A stretch of DNA of 64,000 nucleotides from Ovis canadensis (Eukaryota > Chordata > Mammalia > Artiodactyla > Bovidae), in NCBI RefSeq assembly GCF_042477335.2, contig NC_091248.1, positions 114,294,501-114,358,500 of the forward strand. The letters run 5' to 3'. The notes under the pieces are model-generated. The model did no database searches, was not told the origin of the DNA, and worked only from the letters and a program-made list of their open reading frames with translations. Below are positions 37,201 to 40,200 of this stretch, in pieces (positions within the stretch are counted from its first letter, which is position 1; each line of letters starts with the position of its first letter). A program made the position numbers and the translations under genes.

Positions 37201-40200
37201 CCTGGACAGTCATGCTATCACAGCTCTATTGGTCCCTGAAACTGAGCAGGATAGGGACAGAAATTAACTGCAGTGTCCAGATCCAAGACCGTATATCATA
37301 AAGGTATGTCGTATATCATAAAGGAGTTCATACGGAATATTTTGGTGTCAAGTTGACCAGATGCTAGAAGTTCTTGGGGGTGGCTGAAGGCAGATATCGA
37401 TTTGTGTAACTGGTTCACATGTGAATTCTCAAACTGGGCCATTTGAAGCTGGATCACTCCTGGCTGGGGGGTGAGGGTGGGGCTGGGAACTGTCCTGTGC
37501 CTTGTAAACCATTTAGCAGCACCCTTGGCCTCCGCCCACTAGATGTCAGCAGCACCTCCCCAGTTGTGACAACCAAAAATGTGTGTGTGTGCTCAGTAGC
37601 ACACCAGGCTCCTGTGTCCATGGGATGTTCCGGGCAAGAATACCGGCGTGGGTCGCCATGCCCTCCCCCAGGAGATCCTCCTGACCCAGGACTGAACCTG
37701 CGTCTCCCGCATTGCAGGTGGACTCTTTACTGCTGAGCCACCAGGGAAACCTAAAAATGCCTCTGGACATTCCAGACGTCCCTTGGCAGTGGGAGAAGGG
37801 GGGAATTGTCCTTGTTGAGAACCAGTGCCCTAACCAGTCTGGGACTTTATTCTGCTTGACTGATACACATGGAAACATCCTCCTGACAAAAGGGAATAAG
37901 ACTGCTCTCTGCCTGGAAGGGAGGGCCTGGAAATTCACCAGGGTTTTTCCCAGCCCACCTGCTTTGTTATTTGAACAGCCTTGGGGTGCACAGAATAATA
38001 ATAATAATAATAAAGTATAATATTCTTATAAAAAAAATTAGAGCTCCAGTGAGGCTGGTTGCCAGTAATGGTGCTGATTAATGGTGGTGGGAAAGGTTTC
38101 TGTCTAAAGGCCTTAACCATGGACTCTGGAGGGCCCTGAGTAGAAGATCCAAGCAGGCTGTGGATTCCTCTGTTTATACCTAGTTCTAAACCATCTGGGC
38201 TCAGGTCTGACCTCCCCTGAGGCTGGCTGGCGATCAAGGAACCTGATAAACCTTGTTCTGTTTATCTCTCCCTTGGGTTCAGAACAAGTGTCCTCAGACG
38301 CTTACACAAAAGTTACAAAAGGTCGCTGTGATCAGTGAGGGGCGTCAGGGGAGATTAATCCGGCCTGGCTGGATGGGACCTTGCTCCCTCCTGATATGCA
38401 TGGATTAGAGGGCTGGGGTTTGAGAAATGGGAACTGGGCCCAGCAATTGTTGACTGGGGCTCCCACTGAGGTTTCCTCTGGGGCCAGAATTCAGAGAGAA
38501 GTTAAAACTTTTGGAAGTGCTGATAAGACAACACAACTAATACTGGCGGGGGCGGGGGAAGAAAAGGCTCCCTTTGAAAAAGATTGCAACTTAGAGACAT
38601 GCTCCCTTTATTGCAGAAATAAAAATACCTAAAGGGGTTCAAAGTTCTTCAGCCCACCTGAGCTCACTTGTTCCCATTTCCTTTCTGGGAAAGAAACGGA
38701 ATGGCAGGTGTTGATTCTAGTTGATGAAAAGGAGATAGAATGTCTTTCTCTCTCTGAGAAGCCCTTATTCCTCCTGAAGAAACTTCAGTTCTTATGCCTT
38801 CATCATTACAGGTCCAGGAATGAAGCAGGGGGTGTGGGGGCGGGGCGGCATGCAGAGAGAGAAAGCACTCGAGAGTGTCATTTCCTTCTACCACGCACCA
38901 TTTTGGTTTGAATTAGGAGAATTTAGATAAGCCAAGGTAAACTTTTTGATTGTAACTACAGTTAGGAATTAGAACAGGTTACTGGAGGAAGTGACCAAGC
39001 CACCTTCATTCAGCAGTATTAAGAACAGGATAAACTGCCATCTTTTTTTTTCTTTTTTAAGCTGTGTCTCACGGCACGTGGGATCTTACTTCCCCAACCA
39101 GAGATCAAACATGTGCCCCCCTGCATTGGAATCAAGGAGTCTTAATCACTGGACCATGAGGGAAGTTTCTCCTGCCATCAATTTTTAAAAATAGCTTTTT
39201 GTTTTTATTTTCTATGTATTTTTATATTCATATTCACGAGCTTTTTCTCCTTTTGCACTCAGTCACCCAGTCGTGTCCGACTCTTTGCGACCCCGTGGAC
39301 TGTAGCCCACCAGGCTCCTCCGTCCATGGGATTCTCCAGGCAAGAATACTGGAGTTGCCACATCCTCCTCCAGGGGATCTTCCGGACCCAGGGATTGAGC
39401 CCATGTCTCCTGCATTGGCAGGCGGGTTCTTTACCACTAGTGCCGTCCTGCCCGGCTTCAGTGTCCCAGTGGGATAAAAGTTATATCCAACTCCCAGACT
39501 AAATTCTCAAAAGCCCTTGCAATCATTTATGACACCAAATAACCAGACCTCAAGCTCTCCTGCCATCATTTTTATCTGAACTTTCCTTAGAGTTTTCTAA
39601 CTTTCATTAGAAGAATTCACATAAATTTCCTTTTGCTTCTTCTCAACCATTTCAAAATTCAGCAAGAAAGCTTATATGTGATAACCCAGAACACTCTGTG
39701 TGTCCCTGCATCTGGTCTAGGGTCCGGCAGGTTACTCAGTCCGTGTTGGGTGAACTGAACTGGGCTTCTCTGCTGGCTAGCAGGTCTCTCTTATCTGCTG
39801 AAGAAACTGTTCTGGAAGCCCCCGCCCCTTATCACTGCCCCTGGTCAGCAAGTATGTATTGGTATGTATTCACGCAGTGCCTTTAAGAGAGTGTTGTCAG
39901 TTCTTCTTGGCTCCTGTTTACAAACAAGGGAGTGAGTTCAAAAGTGGTGTCTCCCCACAGCAGATGCTTCCTGACTCTGCTGCCAACTGGTGCTTGCATC
40001 TGCTCCTTTCCCCACAGTTCGACCACCTCAATGAAACCCCACTGGAAGGAGCTTGAGGTCTGGTTATTTGGTGTCATAAATGATTGCAAGGGCTTTTGAG
40101 AATTTAGTCTGGGAGTTGGGTATAACTTTTATCCCACTGGAACACTGAAGCCGGGCTTAGTTATGGATGCACCCCCCGGCCCCCGCTTCCTCTTCCGTCA

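Noticed and set aside
39450-40156. The inverted repeat as a DNA transposon with 106-bp terminal repeats
   Set aside because: No target-site duplication flanks it, the spacer encodes no transposase-like ORF, and the arms are too alike for the old DNA transposons of mammals.
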